From: Bradyrhizobium macuxiense
Lineage (GTDB): Bacteria; Pseudomonadota; Alphaproteobacteria; Rhizobiales; Xanthobacteraceae
Assembly: GCF_007993935.1 (NCBI RefSeq)
Contig: NZ_VITY01000016.1
Coordinates: 62,001 to 126,000 of the forward strand
DNA: 64,000 nucleotides
Direction: 5' to 3'
In this document: one piece after another, positions 1 through 9,773 of the stretch
Layout of the letters: each line of letters opens with the position of its first letter
Numbering within the stretch: the stretch's first letter is position 1
Notes under the pieces: generated by a model
Told to the model about the DNA's origin: nothing
Databases searched by the model: none
The model's input: the letters and a program-made list of their open reading frames with translations, nothing else
Position numbers and translations under genes: made by a program

Positions 1-379
1 CGGCGCCGCCGCGGTGCTTCTCCAGTGCGGTATCAAGGCACTTGATCAACATATGTGCGGCGAAGGGCTTTGCCAGGAACCCGATCGCTCCGGCACCCAG
101 CGCAGCGGCACGAACCCGGTCATTGGGAAATGCCGTGATGAGAATGAAAGGCGCGTCGTAATCCCGAGCCCGCATCTCCGCGACTAGATCCAAGCCGCTC
201 ATCACCGACATCTGCACATCCGTAATTACACAGGACGTTTCATCCAGCTGAGGCGACTCCAGGAACTCCTTGGCCGACGCAAACGTATGGACGATGTAGC
301 CGCGCGACTTGAGCAGGTTCTCTATCGCAGCACGGACTGAGGCGTCATCATCGACAACGGAAATCAAAGGCGTTGACAA
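1..379 (-). CDS. Response regulator receiver protein (3' end cut by window edge)
   Basis: The minus strand encodes a CheY-like receiver domain that begins with a TTG codon at 379 and runs off the left edge after about 126 residues. The N-terminus reads STPLISVVDDDASVRAAIEN, giving the acidic pocket DDD. The phosphoacceptor Asp is in the segment CVITDVQMSVMSGLDL and the conserved Lys in FLAKPF. No output domain is visible before the edge, so it may be a FixJ/NarL-type regulator whose DNA-binding half lies outside, or a stand-alone receiver. It lies in tandem with a second response regulator and a PAS sensor kinase, so it is probably part of the same phosphorelay. The start is uncertain because TTG is the only sensible initiation codon near the domain border. 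Confidence 0.8.
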   Translation of the reverse strand, partial: MSTPLISVVDDDASVRAAIENLLKSRGYIVHTFASAKEFLESPQLDETSCVITDVQMSVMSGLDLVAEMRARDYDAPFILITAFPNDRVRAAALGAGAIGFLAKPFAAHMLIKCLDTALEKHRGGA

Positions 380-472
380 GACCAGCCCTCCTGACGCTGG
401 AAAGCGCTTGCCGACGGCATCAGCACCTTGGACGATAAAGTGGGCATGAGGGGCGAGCTTGTAAAATCATAC

Positions 473-1150
473 TTAGGTTTGTTCGCCGCGGTTGGCATGA
501 AGTCCGAGTTTCTCAGCCATTCTGATCAAATCGGCGAGCGACCGCGCACGCATCTTTTTCATCACGTGTCCCCGATAGATCTTCACGGTAATCTCGGCGA
601 GCCCGAGCTCAGCGGCTATTTGCTTGTTCATTAGGCCAGTAGCTACCAGTTTCAATACCGCTTGCTCGCGTGGGCTTAAGGTATCGAACAAAGACCGCAG
701 GTTCGCGACCGTCTGCTCGGCCTCCCGTCTCTTGCGATCCCGTTCGGTCGCCGCCACCACCGCATCAAGAAGTTCCTGCTCGCGAAACGGCTTGGTGAGA
801 AAATCGACCGCTCCCCCCTTCATGGCCCTGACGCTCATGGGAATGTCGCCATGGCCGGTGATGAAAATAATCGGAATATGAATGTTCGACTTTGCCAGCT
901 CAGCCTGGAACTCAAGCCCGCTCTGTCCCGGTAGACGGATGTCAAGAACCAGACAGCTGACAACATCCGGAACGTTGCTCTGCAGCATTTCGTGGGCTGA
1001 TCCGAAAGCCACCACGTCCAGACCCACCGATTGAAAAAGGTTCGCGAGCGACCGACGCATCGAAGCGTCATCCTCGACAACGAACACGATCGCACTTGTC
1101 GGCCCCGCAGCCTTCCTGCTTTCTCGCGGCGAGTCAAAGCGCCCAATCAC
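473..1150 (-). CDS. FixJ/NarL-family response regulator (receiver + LuxR-type HTH)
   Basis: This 225-residue protein has a receiver domain (about residues 20-135) with acidic pocket EDD at 26-28, phosphoacceptor Asp70 in LVLDIRLPGQSG and Lys120 in FLTKPF. A LuxR/GerE helix-turn-helix follows at about 155-215 (LSPREQAVLKLVATGLMNKQ), and this order is typical of FixJ and NodW. It should be phosphorylated by the sensor kinase encoded just upstream: the kinase stop and this GTG start overlap as GTGA at 1147-1150, implying translational coupling. Target genes cannot be read from the sequence. It resembles NodW-type regulators of rhizobia, but assignment to a named system is not justified. Confidence 0.9.
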   Translation of the reverse strand: MIGRFDSPRESRKAAGPTSAIVFVVEDDASMRRSLANLFQSVGLDVVAFGSAHEMLQSNVPDVVSCLVLDIRLPGQSGLEFQAELAKSNIHIPIIFITGHGDIPMSVRAMKGGAVDFLTKPFREQELLDAVVAATERDRKRREAEQTVANLRSLFDTLSPREQAVLKLVATGLMNKQIAAELGLAEITVKIYRGHVMKKMRARSLADLIRMAEKLGLHANRGEQT

Positions 1151-3945
1151 GATACGACCTCCTCATGCAATGGCAGAACAAATTGAAAGGTCGCGCCCGG
1201 CTCCTGCTTGCGAACGATTGACAGGCGCCCTCCATGAGCTTCGACAATGGAACGGCAGATCGAGAGACCCATTCCAAGGCCGCTCGATTTGGTGGTGAAG
1301 AATGGATCCAAGATGCGGTCGGTGTCATCCTCGGCGATCCCGACGCCGCAATCGGTCACCGAGAGCTGCACCCGCCCCATATCATCCCGGGATGACTGAA
1401 TCACGAGTTCGCGCGTGCGGTCATCAACCGCTTGCATGGCTTCGATCCCGTTCATCACCAGATTGATGATCACCTGCTGCAGTTGAACCCGGTCCGCCAG
1501 AATCGCGGGAAGCGACGGCGCCAACTCGGTCCGCAAGGTGACTTGGTGATTAGCCAACTCGCGCGTCACCAGTGTGATGGCATCCTTAACGACGTCGTTG
1601 ATATCGATCGTGACCATCTCGATCTCACCTTTTTTCGCATGTGCGCGGACGCGGCGGATCACTTCGCTTGCTCGGATCGCATCTTCGATGATCCACTCCA
1701 CCGAGCTGCGCGCGGCAGGAAGGTCAGGGGTCTCGCGACCCATCCAACCGAGGCACGCATCGGCGTTGCTGATGATGGCGGCGAGCGGCTGATTTACTTC
1801 GTGGGCGATGGAGGCTGTCAGCTCGCCCAGCGTCGTCACGCGCGTCACATGCGCTAGCTCCGCCTGGGCCTTCCGCAGCTCTTGTTCGGCCTGATCTGCC
1901 CGAATCATCGCGGTGATGTCGGTGGTGACGCCCCTATAGCCAAGAAAGTTGCCGCTGATGTCAAAAAAGGGCTTGCCGCTGGTCCGGACATAGGTCGGAG
2001 AGCCGTTTCGGTTGACGGTGCGATAGATCAGATCTCGAAATGGGAGATGTGCGTCTAGCGTCGCCTGATGTTGTCGCCACTTCTCGGGTTCTTCTTCGAC
2101 GTCGCGCGCAATTTCCCGGCGGGGCAGGCCGATGAGCCCTTTAGCCAAGACGCCGGCGGCGCTGGCGTGCTCCAAAAATTGGGTAAGCAGGTGGTCTGGT
2201 CCGGTTTCCCATAGCCAGTCGGACGCCGTTTCGGCGTAGTCGCGAAAGCGTTGTTCGCTTTCGCGTAGCGCAGCAAGAGTGTTTTCTAGCCGTTCCCTGG
2301 CTGCGTGCTGCTCGGTGACATCCATGTGCGTTCCGATGAGCTCGACGGTGGAGCCATCGCTTCCCACCACGGCGTGCGCAATTGCGTGTATGTGCCTTAT
2401 CCCGCCATCGGGAAGGCAGATCCGGAAGTCATATTCGAAGTTCCCTGTCCTCTGTTCGATAGCCAGGCGCTGCACGTCCTGCTGCAGCGCCAAGTCGTCT
2501 GGATGGATACGCGACCGGATGGCCTCAAGCGATACAGGCTCTTCCGGATCGAAGCCAAATAGACGGCTCACTTCGGCGGAGCGGTATGCAAAACAGCGGC
2601 GGTGGCAGTCCCAGGACCAGGTGCCCGTGTGACTGAGCTGCTGCGCGTCGGCCAGATAGGCTTCGCTCCGGCGCAGCTGCTGTTCGACCTGCTTTGTTGC
2701 GGTGATGTCCGTTGCTGCCCCGACAAACTCGATATCGCCAGTCGGAGTTCTCGTGGCCCGTGCCAGCGCGTGAATGTGCTTTACCGACCCGTCAGGCATC
2801 AGCAGTCTGTATTCGTGCTCGAAATCCTCGCCTTGAAACGCTCGATCGAGAACGTCTTGAACGGAAGCCTTATCTTCCGGGTGGGTGCGGTCAAGGACGA
2901 GCTGCTGTGTCGGTGTGGCCTCAGGGTCGTATTCAAAAATACGAAAATTCTCCCTGGACCAGAAGACCTCGCCGGTGGCGACGTTCCAGCCGAAGCTGCC
3001 GGTGTGGCTCAATTCCTGCGCCTGGGCCAAATGGGCTTCGCTCCGGCGCAGAGCAAGTACCGTCCGCTTTCGCTCAGTGATATCTTCGCAAGCGATGAGG
3101 ACGATGGGCTTGTCGTCAGCCCACAGCATGGCTTTGGCGTTTTCGCGCACCCACAGAACCGAGCCGTCCTTCCTGACCTTCTGGATGTCCCAGGTGTGCG
3201 ATTGGCCGATATCTGTAAGGCACGCTTCGATGCATTTGCGGACGACCTCGCGATCTTCGTCCCGAAAGATCTTCAGCACGGATAGGCCGACTATTTCCTC
3301 GGGCGCATAGCCGAGTTGTGTCGCACCGAAGGTGTTGACGTTGAGGACCGTTCCGACTTCATCGACCATGAAGTACATGACCGGATTATGCTCAAAGATC
3401 GCGCGCCAGCGTTTCTCGCGGTCGCGCAAATCGGCCTCGCTGTGCCGTAGCTTGGCTGCGATCTCACGCGCAGTCTCCCTTTCGTGGCGAACGTTTCTGA
3501 TCAGGTGCGTTCCGACAATTGATGCGGTAAGGAAAGCGACAAGCACCAGAAGGTCTTGGGGGTCATCGATCCGGAGACTGAAGGTTGGTGGCGTAAACAA
3601 GTAGGCCAAAGCCGCGACGGAGACGATGGAAAGCGCGGACGATGCGATGAAGCTGCCCATTAGCGAAAACAGCAATATCACCACCAGATAGGCAAACGCC
3701 GTCGCTGCGAAGTGGCTGTGAACGTATGCGGAAGCTAGCGTCACCGCCGCCAGCGTAATGCTTCCGAAAATAAGCTGCGTTACTGAATGTCCGAACTTGC
3801 TGAGCTGGTTATACATGCTTGTAGCCGTCCGCCCTTCTCTGGCGGAAGAGATTAACATGTTGGGCAAAAATGCGGCAGTTCCTTTCGCCCCGAACAGCAC
3901 TTGTGGGCGGTGCCGAGAACGGTCGGCGGTCACTGAACTCAGCAT
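1147..3945 (-). CDS. Membrane PAS-domain sensor histidine kinase
   Basis: A 932-residue sensor kinase. The N-terminus carries four closely spaced hydrophobic helices (about residues 50-150) of the DUF4118/KdpD-like type, including the loop LFTPPTFSLRIDDP. At least four PAS/PAC units follow (about 175-290, 305-415, 430-545, 560-680). The kinase core has a HisKA H-box in the form SIAHEVNQPLAAI and a HATPase domain with NLVMNGIEAM, DCGVGIAED and GLGMGLSICRS. The NQPLA form of the H-box is typical of FixL/NodV-like kinases. A better start may be the Met at residue 43 (position 3819), directly before the membrane segment. The gene overlaps the downstream FixJ-like regulator by four bases. No haem-binding PAS signature is certain, so the signal is unknown. 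Confidence 0.9.
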   Translation of the reverse strand: MLSSVTADRSRHRPQVLFGAKGTAAFLPNMLISSAREGRTATSMYNQLSKFGHSVTQLIFGSITLAAVTLASAYVHSHFAATAFAYLVVILLFSLMGSFIASSALSIVSVAALAYLFTPPTFSLRIDDPQDLLVLVAFLTASIVGTHLIRNVRHERETAREIAAKLRHSEADLRDREKRWRAIFEHNPVMYFMVDEVGTVLNVNTFGATQLGYAPEEIVGLSVLKIFRDEDREVVRKCIEACLTDIGQSHTWDIQKVRKDGSVLWVRENAKAMLWADDKPIVLIACEDITERKRTVLALRRSEAHLAQAQELSHTGSFGWNVATGEVFWSRENFRIFEYDPEATPTQQLVLDRTHPEDKASVQDVLDRAFQGEDFEHEYRLLMPDGSVKHIHALARATRTPTGDIEFVGAATDITATKQVEQQLRRSEAYLADAQQLSHTGTWSWDCHRRCFAYRSAEVSRLFGFDPEEPVSLEAIRSRIHPDDLALQQDVQRLAIEQRTGNFEYDFRICLPDGGIRHIHAIAHAVVGSDGSTVELIGTHMDVTEQHAARERLENTLAALRESEQRFRDYAETASDWLWETGPDHLLTQFLEHASAAGVLAKGLIGLPRREIARDVEEEPEKWRQHQATLDAHLPFRDLIYRTVNRNGSPTYVRTSGKPFFDISGNFLGYRGVTTDITAMIRADQAEQELRKAQAELAHVTRVTTLGELTASIAHEVNQPLAAIISNADACLGWMGRETPDLPAARSSVEWIIEDAIRASEVIRRVRAHAKKGEIEMVTIDINDVVKDAITLVTRELANHQVTLRTELAPSLPAILADRVQLQQVIINLVMNGIEAMQAVDDRTRELVIQSSRDDMGRVQLSVTDCGVGIAEDDTDRILDPFFTTKSSGLGMGLSICRSIVEAHGGRLSIVRKQEPGATFQFVLPLHEEVVS

Positions 3946-4179
3946 GAGCCGAAGGAAGGTGCATTACAAACGTTCGTATAGTTCTCTTAAACCTTTCAAT
4001 ATCAAATGCTCAGAATGGTGCCTGAGCGTGCGTCTCAAGCTTTTGGCCCGCATCTCCACCCCGCCCCGACCGATTGCTGGAACGGATCGTCGTGGACTGG
4101 CCTGCTGTAAACGTGGTTACACGGGCGCCCGCGGTGTTGCGCAGATTGATGCTTCTGTCACAGAGCCGAAAGGACTTGA

Positions 4180-5292
4180 TTAGTTGGTTGCCGACTGAGC
4201 TTTGACTGCTTCCGAGCGTGGCGACGTTCCGGCCACAATCCGAGACAACCATCCGAGGTCGCGCACAAGGAAGCGAACGGTCATCGCGATGACAACGATG
4301 GACACCCCAAGCATGCCGGCAACGGAGAGTCTGGTCGAGAGATCCCATAGTTCTCCGAACTGAACGAAATCCATGAGACGAAAAACGGTGCCCTGGAGCA
4401 GGTAAAGAAGCAGCGTACTCTGGCCCAGCTCCACCGCGACAAAACGAGCCACTCGATTTGAGGAACTGAGTTTCCAGAGCTGAACGATTATTTCAAACGC
4501 GATCCAAGAGGCCGCTGCAGAACCAGCGAACATCAGCAACACTTGCTCAGCCGAGGCAGTGTCGTGAATCAGAGCGAGATTGTTGTAGACGTAAGTCTCT
4601 TTGCTCCAAGCAAGAAAGCACGTGCAAGCCATTGCAGCGAGGAAGAACATCAAGAGAGATTTGTTGCGTGGAAGAATGCGCGTCCGACATTCGGTCGACT
4701 GGGAGAGCAAGAATCCGAGGCAGAAGAACGGGTAAGTGTACCTTATCGAGGGCGCTATCGAAACGGTGACGGGCAAGACTGCGACCGCAATTGCAGACAT
4801 GCATACGATCCACATCGCTAGGCGACGGAAAATCGTTAGAAGAACCTTTACGACAAGGAAAGAAGCAAATGTCGCCCATATAAACCAGTAAGAGCCGACT
4901 AAATCGTTCAAGAAGTCTCCGCCAACTATACTGCTCGAGGGCAAAACCACCGCCGCTTTGGCCGCCTCCAAAAGGGCCCACCAGAACAGTGTTGGCAGCA
5001 GCAATTGTGTTGCGCGCTCATTGACGCTACGGGCGAATGATTTTCGCAGGAGGGCTCTCGAAGACAGATATCCGCTTATCGCCATAAAGAGCGGCATATG
5101 AAACATGTAGATCGACTTGAAATACGGCGAATCCCAATAGCCATTGCCTCGGTAGATGACGTATTGCAGCAGATGTCCAACGATCACCAAGATAATGAGT
5201 ATGCCTTTGGCAAAATCGAAGCTTAGATCTCGCTTGTCTGCTCCGGCCGCGTGTGAGCTGTGGCCGGTCGATAGAATTGCGTGATAAAGCAT
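4180..5292 (-). CDS. Acyltransferase 3 family membrane protein
   Basis: The protein (about 370 residues) has the layout of acyltransferase-3/OpgC-type O-acyltransferases. Near the N-terminus LSFDFAKGILIILVIVGHLL supplies the family's conserved His at the end of the first membrane helix, and MFHMPLFMAISGYL follows in the second helix. About ten hydrophobic segments run to the C-terminus. Members transfer acyl groups to sugars of exopolysaccharides, glucans or Nod-factor-like molecules; the substrate here is unknown. I chose the Met at 5292; an in-frame Met at 5322 would add ten residues. It stands alone on the minus strand between the kinase and the accessory block. Confidence 0.8.
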   Translation of the reverse strand: MLYHAILSTGHSSHAAGADKRDLSFDFAKGILIILVIVGHLLQYVIYRGNGYWDSPYFKSIYMFHMPLFMAISGYLSSRALLRKSFARSVNERATQLLLPTLFWWALLEAAKAAVVLPSSSIVGGDFLNDLVGSYWFIWATFASFLVVKVLLTIFRRLAMWIVCMSAIAVAVLPVTVSIAPSIRYTYPFFCLGFLLSQSTECRTRILPRNKSLLMFFLAAMACTCFLAWSKETYVYNNLALIHDTASAEQVLLMFAGSAAASWIAFEIIVQLWKLSSSNRVARFVAVELGQSTLLLYLLQGTVFRLMDFVQFGELWDLSTRLSVAGMLGVSIVVIAMTVRFLVRDLGWLSRIVAGTSPRSEAVKAQSATN

Positions 5293-5473
5293 AAAACCCC
5301 TGGCTTGGTTGTGCCGCAGCATTGTTGCGGACTACCGTTCCTGAAAGATAGTTGTGCGGTCTCTAGGCAGACGACTTCGCATCAAGGTGTTTACTTAGAC
5401 GGGGTAGGGGTGTCCACGGCCTGCGGTCGCGGGGATTCGCGCCACGATCGGGCCGACCTGATATCGAGAGAAA

Positions 5474-6499
5474 ATGGCGAAATTTTACGATGAAAAGAGC
5501 GTCATTGCCCCGATTCGGAAGATCGCGAAAGGGGGCAGGGACCTGCGGGTCGCTGTTGCCTTCTGGGGAGCCGACGGAGCCAAAACGCTGTCGCTGAAAG
5601 GCGCCAGGAACGGTCGCATCATCTGCAATCTCGAATCTGGCGCCTGCAACCCCAAGGAAATCCGGAAGCTTCGTCGGGCGTCCAAAAAATTCAAGATGAA
5701 GAGCCACCCGCGACTGCACGCGAAGATCTATTGGTCGCCGCAAGCGGCGGTGATCGGCTCGTCGAACGTTTCCGCCAACGGTCTGGTCGTCGGGGCCGCC
5801 GAGGCGAAGGGATGGCGCGAGGCGAACCTTTGGGTCGATCAGGCGGATCTGCTTTGCGACGTCGGAAAGCGGTTCAACGATCTTTGGAAGGAAGCGAAGC
5901 CGATCACCGACCAGGGCCTCAAGGATGCCGGGATAAAGTGGAAGGAGCGGGCGAAGGAAACGAAGATCCTTTCGATCGAGAACAAGACGCTGCTGAAGGC
6001 GTTCGTCGAGGATCCTGCGGCCTTCCGCGACCAGAAGATATTCCTCGCGATGTATGACGAGGATGTCAGCGAAGAAGCGGCTGCGGCCGAAAGAAAATGG
6101 AAGTCGCTCAAGTCGACGGAGCGTTTCGCCGATGGGCTGGTCGTGAAGTCGAGCGGAATGGCCGCCTACGAGGACTGGCGCAAGATGCCTGCGGGGGCCT
6201 GGCTCATCGACTGCTCGTACATGGATCAGAAGAGGCCGAGGTACGAAGGCATCTTCCGCGTGTGGGAGGGCGGCGTCGTGAAGCTGTCCGAAAGCAACGT
6301 GCAGTTCGCCTACCGGACACGTTCCGTGCTCGTCGGCTCCAGATCTTTCAGGCTGTCGGATGACGAGAAGCGAGCCATCGAGGAGCACGGAAAGCGTCTC
6401 TTTAGGGCGACACGCCGGCGGCCTGGTCTGTTGCTCGAGCTGGAAGCGGTGGCAAGGATCTGCGGACTCTCCCGCAATGCGGCTTCTCGGCGCCGCTGA
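5474..6499 (+). CDS. Phospholipase D-like (PLDc_2) domain protein
   Basis: This 341-residue protein carries a PLD-type active-site motif at about residues 78-100: RLHAKIYWSPQAAVIGSSNV, i.e. H-x-K followed by the G-S-S-N strand. The region before it (RVAVAFWGADGAKTL) fits the first strand of a PLD/nuclease fold. Only one HKD motif is evident, so it would act as a dimer, like Nuc-type nucleases. The C-terminal half (after 180) has no motif I recognise. It sits about 130 bp upstream of the truncated TerB-domain gene in the same orientation and may be part of the same defence locus. A role in DNA cleavage is inferred from family and neighbours only. Confidence 0.75.
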   Translation: MAKFYDEKSVIAPIRKIAKGGRDLRVAVAFWGADGAKTLSLKGARNGRIICNLESGACNPKEIRKLRRASKKFKMKSHPRLHAKIYWSPQAAVIGSSNVSANGLVVGAAEAKGWREANLWVDQADLLCDVGKRFNDLWKEAKPITDQGLKDAGIKWKERAKETKILSIENKTLLKAFVEDPAAFRDQKIFLAMYDEDVSEEAAAAERKWKSLKSTERFADGLVVKSSGMAAYEDWRKMPAGAWLIDCSYMDQKRPRYEGIFRVWEGGVVKLSESNVQFAYRTRSVLVGSRSFRLSDDEKRAIEEHGKRLFRATRRRPGLLLELEAVARICGLSRNAASRRR

Positions 6500-6633
6500 T
6501 CGGCGGAGCCAGGTTGCCGCCGCGGACTAGCGATGGCCTTCCTTTGCAGAAATTCCCATGACCTCGACGGTGCCGGTCTTCCAGCCAGGTTGGTCCTCAA
6601 GCACGACGGAAGGCGACGAAATCTCCCGAACCA

Positions 6634-7908
6634 TTGAGGCAGCTCGTGCAGGATTGTACTGACGAACTCGATAGCTTCAGCCGATTGCTGGGAAAACGGC
6701 CAGACGCGAGAAATTCGGTGCAGGCTGCGCTCATGCTTCCGCCCGATCTCTTGTCGGAAACGGGTTTCGAGGCATTGAACCAGTTCAAGGCCCGCCTGTC
6801 GGAGGTGATGGGCGGCCAGGGTCGCGCCAGCACCAAGATGCGGACGGTCCTTCAGGCGGCGAATTTCGAGGTTCAGGAACAGGGCAAGGTATCGCCGGGG
6901 CTCGCCGACCAATTGAGCCAGGTGCTTGACCTCGTCGATGTCGCCATCGAGCCGGATCGCCGGTTCGGGAGCGCCGTCCCGCAGTTGGACGATCAGGTCT
7001 TCCTGTTCAGCGCTCCCGGCGGCGGGCATGTCGATCCCGAGCGTCCGGCTTATCGGACGATGAAAGCTCAGGTCGAAGTCGCCGTACTCGCTGCAGCAGC
7101 GGACGGCCAAACGTCCGGAGACGAGATGTCGCGCGTGATCGCCGGCATCCGGGACGGGAAAGAAGACCTCAGCGCGATCGAGCGGGCCCGTCTTATTGCC
7201 TTCGCCGTGACGACCTTCAACAGCCCGCCGAAGCTGTCGAGGGTGATGAAACGATTGGCGGAGCGAAGCGACGCCGAGCGCGAGGCGATTGCCAACGCCG
7301 CGCTTGCCGTCGTAAGGGGCAGCGGCAGCGTCGACCCGGACGAGGTCAGATTCCTCGAGCGGCTCCACAAGGCTTTGGGCCTACCCAAGGAGCGCGTCTA
7401 TTCCGAGCTGCACCGAGCGGCACCGCGAAACGATGAACCGGTAGCGATCTCGGAAGAAAGGCGCGAAGCCGGAATACCGATTCCCAAGGAGGCGCCTCCG
7501 AAGCCCGATTTCACGGCAGGCGTGAAGATCGACGCCGTGCGTCTCGCCCGAACTCAGCGCGAAACGGCGGTGGTTTCCGAGCTGCTCGCGAACATCTTCG
7601 AGGAAGAGCCGGCGCCTTCCACGGTCGAGACGCCGGTCGCCTCTGCGGCGAACGGCGCATCCTTCGAAGGCCTGGACGGGCCGCATACCGAGCTGCTGGA
7701 GCTGATCGAACTGAAGGGATCCATACCGAAGGTCGAATTCGAGGAGCGGGCTCGCGCGATGAAGCTCCTCCCCGAGGGCGCACTGGAGCGGATAAACGAC
7801 TGGTCCTTCGACCGCTTCGACGAACCTCTTTTGGAAGAGGGAGACGAAATCGTCATGGCGCCGCAACTGCGACCGCGATTGGCTGAACTGAGAGAGACGA
7901 CGACATGA
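6634..7908 (+). CDS. sngA: TerB-domain protein, Shango SngA-like, apparently 5'-truncated
   Basis: The 424-residue product has a TerB-like helical domain at about 150-265 (VAVLAAAADGQTSGDEMSRV ... GSVDPDEVRFLERLHKALGL) and a TerB_C-like acidic C-terminus ending in PEGALERINDWSFDRFDEPL. Family members that work with an ATPase and a DEAD/DEAH helicase (Shango SngA, or the TerB_N-TerB-TerB_C proteins of Ter-linked DNA-processing systems) usually have a further N-terminal domain of a few hundred residues. Here the first in-frame start is TTG at 6634, and it opens in the middle of what looks like a helical domain. A 35-codon open frame from ATG 6557 in another frame may be a scar. The stop overlaps the start of the ATPase fragment as ATGA (7905-7908). 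Confidence 0.72.
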   Translation: MRQLVQDCTDELDSFSRLLGKRPDARNSVQAALMLPPDLLSETGFEALNQFKARLSEVMGGQGRASTKMRTVLQAANFEVQEQGKVSPGLADQLSQVLDLVDVAIEPDRRFGSAVPQLDDQVFLFSAPGGGHVDPERPAYRTMKAQVEVAVLAAAADGQTSGDEMSRVIAGIRDGKEDLSAIERARLIAFAVTTFNSPPKLSRVMKRLAERSDAEREAIANAALAVVRGSGSVDPDEVRFLERLHKALGLPKERVYSELHRAAPRNDEPVAISEERREAGIPIPKEAPPKPDFTAGVKIDAVRLARTQRETAVVSELLANIFEEEPAPSTVETPVASAANGASFEGLDGPHTELLELIELKGSIPKVEFEERARAMKLLPEGALERINDWSFDRFDEPLLEEGDEIVMAPQLRPRLAELRETTT

Positions 7909-8132
7909 GCAAGGCTCCGAAGGCGATAAAGCCGAAGGAACGGGATACGATCATCCAGGCGCTGAGCGCGGGCGTCGTTCCGCGAATAGGTCTTCCGCAT
8001 ATCCAGGTCGGCAGAGCCGCGGAGATCGGAGCCCTGCTGCGCGACATCGACCGCATCGCCGACGGCGGAGCCGCCGTCAGGTTCGTGATCGGCGACTACG
8101 GCGCCGGCAAGACTTTTTTCGCGAACCTCATC
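7905..8132 (+). pseudogene. sngB: 5' piece of Shango SngB-like ATPase, cut by an inversion
   Basis: The first 76 codons of an AAA/P-loop ATPase of the BREX-ATP-binding (DUF2791) type. It begins MSKAPKAIKPKERDTIIQAL and contains the Walker A segment RFVIGDYGAGKTFFANLI. At 8132 homology stops abruptly. The frame then runs 12 codons into antisense helicase sequence and ends at 8168. The missing remainder, starting RLIALERKCVTVHADLAPD, lies on the opposite strand at 9736-10839. Rejoining 8132 to the reverse complement of 10839 downward gives an unbroken 443-residue ATPase. As it stands, this 88-codon ORF has a Walker A but no Walker B and should not be a working ATPase. Confidence 0.85.
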
Positions 8133-9773
8133 CTTGTGGACGGGATAGGTGATCGGCAGAGTCCCTAGCGTCCGTCCGCCGACCGTCAGTCGCCATTCTT
8201 CGCCGGACTCGAAGACCGCGAAGAAGTTGCGCGACTGCGCGGTCTTTTCGCCCTCCTGTCCGAGCATCAGCGTGCCGTCCTCGGCCTGCTCGACGAAACG
8301 CACGTCGCGGGATCCGAGATGGCGCAGCAGGTTCGCGAAGTCGGCGGGAGCGATGGACGCGAAGGGCCCGGGCCCGGACAGAAGATCGTATAGCGGTTTG
8401 GGCCTGATTCCTCCCCGCTCAACGATCACAGAGAGTATCTGATGGATCAACGTCGATGCGATCTCGGGCGACGTGCCGGCCTCTTCGACGAATCCCTGAA
8501 GAAGCAGTCTGACGACGGCGACCGACCTGATCGTGTTGGGGCGAAGACGGTCGAGAATTCCGGACTTCTGGTCGATGTTGGGCTCTCTCAGGTAGATGCG
8601 CAGGACCGACGGGGTGCCGCGGCGTCTGCCGGTCCGGCCCAGCCGTTGCCTTAGCGACGCCAGCGAACGCGGCGCCCCTATCTGGGCGACCGACTTCACC
8701 GAGCCGATGTCGACGCCAAGCTCCAGGGTCGAAGTGCAGACCGCCGTCGTAGGCAGCCTCCCGTCCTTGAGGCGGTCCTCCAGCTCCTCCCGCAATACTT
8801 TCGAAAGACTTCCATGGTGGGGATAGAATTCGTTCGGCACGTTCAGCTTTTCGGAGCGTCGTCGTAACCGGTCGGCGGTCGATTCGACGGTTCGCCTCGA
8901 TCCGCCGAAGACGAGATTGTTTTCGCCTCGCAGCGTCTCGAAAAGATGGTCCGAGATCGAATCTAGTGCGATCCGACGGGGCAGATCTTGTTCGCTCCCT
9001 GTCCCGCCCTCGGCGTGATCCGGATCGTCCAGATCGAGTGGCTCGACGTATCCTCTGACCTGAAGCCTCAACTCGGGCGCATCAGACTTCGCCAGAAGTT
9101 CTGCGACGCGATCTGGATCGGCCGGTCGCAGCCAGGCGCGCGCTTGTCCCAAATCGCCGATGGTCGCCGAAAGACCCACCCTACGCGCAGGGCGCGCCGC
9201 CATCGCGTCGATGCGCCGGAGCAGGCTCGCGACGTGAAGGCCCCTCGGCCCCTGCAGGAACGAGTGGAGTTCGTCGACGACGATGAAGTCGGCGGCCGAG
9301 AGCAGCCTTTTGGCGTCCGCAGGGCGACGGACGAACATCGCTTCGATGGACTCCGGCGTGATGAGCGCGATCCCGTCTGGTTTGCTCATCGCTTTCTTCT
9401 TGTCGGCTTGCGGCGCGTCGCCGTGCCACCTGACGACCGGGATCTCCATGCTTTCGCAGAGCTCCTCCAGACGCCGGAATTGATCGTTGATGAGAGCCTT
9501 GAGCGGACTGACGTAGAGAACCGAGAAGCCCGAAGCCTTCCGGTCCGCGATCGAAGTCAGGATCGGCAGAAACGCCGCCTCTGTCTTGCCGGCGGCGGTC
9601 GTCGCCGCGATAAGGATATCGCGGTCGCCGTCGAGCACCTCCATGATGGTGCGGGCCTGGATCTCACGCAGTTCATCCCAGCCCTGGTCGCGAATCCAGC
9701 GGCGGATCTTCGGATGGAGCCTGTGATAGGCGGATTCAAGTCCCGATGCGGAGGCTGGTGAGCTCATCGCCAT
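8133..9773 (-). pseudogene. sngC: 5' piece of Shango SngC-like DEAD/DEAH helicase
   Basis: 547 codons of a superfamily 2 helicase starting MAMSSPASASGLESAYHRLH (an alternative Met lies two codons on). Motifs visible in order are Walker A AATTAAGKTEAAF, TPESIEAMF, the DEAD-box variant DELH in FIVVDELHSFL, SAT in VGLSATIGD, and motif VI QRLGRTGRRRG. The protein is intact to TLPITYPVHK, then the frame crosses the inversion breakpoint and continues as nonsense antisense to the neighbouring genes, ending at 7554 (a 739-residue hybrid ORF). The genuine continuation, DGLVVFAGRRWVVLELDE, is on the plus strand from 10840. The start overlaps the end of the sngB 3' piece by 38 bases, which preserves the original operon arrangement. 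Confidence 0.85.

Noticed and set aside
6310..7368. 352-codon minus-strand ORF
   Set aside because: Shadow of the PLD and TerB genes; Arg-rich with no motif.
7554..8132. Continuation of the helicase frame on the minus strand (giving a 739-residue ORF)
   Set aside because: It is antisense to the TerB gene and the ATPase start; helicase homology ends exactly at 8133, the inversion breakpoint.
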